Of a DNA stretch of 5,878 nucleotides, positions 5,464-5,878 are shown one piece after another. Under the pieces are notes generated by a model that was given only the letters and a program-made list of their open reading frames with translations, was not told the DNA's origin and did no database searches. This DNA is from Dehalococcoidia bacterium (lineage in GTDB: Bacteria; Chloroflexota; Dehalococcoidia; Dehalococcoidales; RBG-16-60-22): NCBI GenBank assembly GCA_030613665.1, contig JAUWLN010000109.1, forward strand, positions 1 through 5,878, in the 5' to 3' direction. How positions within the stretch are numbered: the first letter of the stretch is position 1; each line of letters starts with the position of its first letter. A program made the position numbers and the translations under genes.

Positions 5464-5878
5464 TTATTCAATATAAATTGTTGTGCCGCCGCCGTGCCCT
5501 TCAATCTGCTGTCGCAGGGCGTGAGGCCGCCGTCCATCGATGATACAGGTCGTCGCGGCAATGTCCACCACCCGGATACAGCCCCGTATTTTGGGAATCA
5601 TTCCCCCGGAGGCCACGCCTGACGCTACCAGCTCTTCGGCCTCAGTGACGGACAATCTGGACAGCAAATTACCTGAGCGGTCGCAGATGCCAGGCACATC
5701 GGTCAGGAAGACGAGTTGCTCCGCACCGATGGCAGCCGCTATTTCACTGGCAAATATATCACCGTTTATGTTAAGTACCTGCGGGGCATCATCGGGCCGG
5801 TCAAAGGCGTAAATACCCAGCGGAGCAATCACCGGCACATAGCCTGCCTTCAGCAGCGTGTCCAGCAGTTCCGTGTTC
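5464..5878 (-). CDS. argB: Acetylglutamate kinase (C-terminal part, start beyond the right edge)
   Basis: Phosphorylates N-acetylglutamate with ATP, the second step of arginine synthesis and in many bacteria its feedback-controlled step. The last 137 codons are visible, about half of a normal protein of some 260-300 residues, and the frame stays open to the window edge. The GTG at 5838 is an internal valine, not a start. In fragment numbering: LNINGDIFASEIAAAIGAE (35-53) holds the conserved Asn36, Asn38 and Asp40 of the amino acid kinase active site. LTDVPGI (58-64) follows, and GGMIPK (91-96) carries the conserved nucleotide-site lysine. The end, HALRQQIEGHGGGT (119-132), is one residue shorter than the usual H-x6-F-T-x3-G-x-G-T ending of arginine-inhibited enzymes. 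The argB family call is strengthened by argD next to it; other amino acid kinases such as LysZ are less likely. Confidence 0.92.
   Translation of the reverse strand, partial: NTELLDTLLKAGYVPVIAPLGIYAFDRPDDAPQVLNINGDIFASEIAAAIGAEQLVFLTDVPGICDRSGNLLSRLSVTEAEELVASGVASGGMIPKIRGCIRVVDIAATTCIIDGRRPHALRQQIEGHGGGTTIYIE

Larger units (their letters stand above)
670..5878 (-). other. Arginine biosynthesis operon (argB-argD-hydrolase-argG-argH), promoter outside the window
   Basis: Five genes on one strand with gaps of 38, 43, 14 and 1 bases read leftward and end near 670, in front of convergent rpmB. Spacing, overlapping signals and pathway logic support a single transcript. The start of argB and anything before it, probably argC and argJ, are beyond the right edge, so the main promoter and any arginine-responsive operator cannot be seen. 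argF is not in the visible part. Confidence 0.8.

Noticed and set aside
5217..5543. 108-codon plus-strand reading frame over the argB-argD junction
   Set aside because: It crosses two real genes antisense and has no supporting signal.
5836..5838. GTG as a start codon for a 124-residue argB product
   Set aside because: The frame continues upstream to the window edge with ArgB-like residues (TLLKAGYVPVIAP), so this is an internal valine and the gene is cut by the window.

Overview
The window is a bacterial chromosome segment dominated by arginine biosynthesis genes. The best guess for the source is a Dehalococcoidia-like member of the Chloroflexota. This rests on the protein style: ArgH opens with MSHIRGRF instead of the usual LWGGRF, and ArgD has the AGWAVNSLGH variety, both of which I recall from that group. 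It also rests on a short zinc-ribbon L28 and the arg gene order. It is a recollection, not a search result, and a Firmicutes-like relative is not excluded. No tRNA, rRNA, CRISPR, transposon or plasmid feature was seen, and no intergenic stretch exceeds 300 bases.

Left edge (1-670). A DAK2-domain, FakA/YloV-type gene runs leftward out of the window; only its N-terminal 112 codons are present. It is divergent from rpmB (ribosomal protein L28, TTG start). The 95-base gap between them holds two plausible sigma-A-type promoters facing each other. Each one's -35 element overlaps the other gene's Shine-Dalgarno sequence, and a perfect 11-base palindrome lies inside the fakA-side promoter spacer. rpmB then converges on the end of argH across a 49-base gap with two stem-loops and no classical U-tract terminator.

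Rest of the window (670-5878). All genes are on the minus strand, in transcription order argB (C-terminal part only), argD, an uncharacterised gene, argG and argH. Gaps are 38, 43, 14 and 1 bases, which fits one operon whose promoter and earlier genes (probably argC and argJ) lie beyond the right edge. ArgB phosphorylates N-acetylglutamate and ArgD makes N-acetylornithine. ArgG condenses citrulline with aspartate, and ArgH releases arginine and fumarate. Ornithine carbamoyltransferase (argF), often placed between argD and argG, is absent here.

The argF position is instead occupied by a 308-residue protein with an N-terminal membrane anchor and an alpha/beta-hydrolase-like region (GNSNG elbow, late GHDY histidine) plus a CxxC motif. 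It is the least explained gene of the window. The short AT-rich gap in front of it lacks a clear ribosome binding site but has an extended -10-like sequence that would give an almost leaderless transcript.
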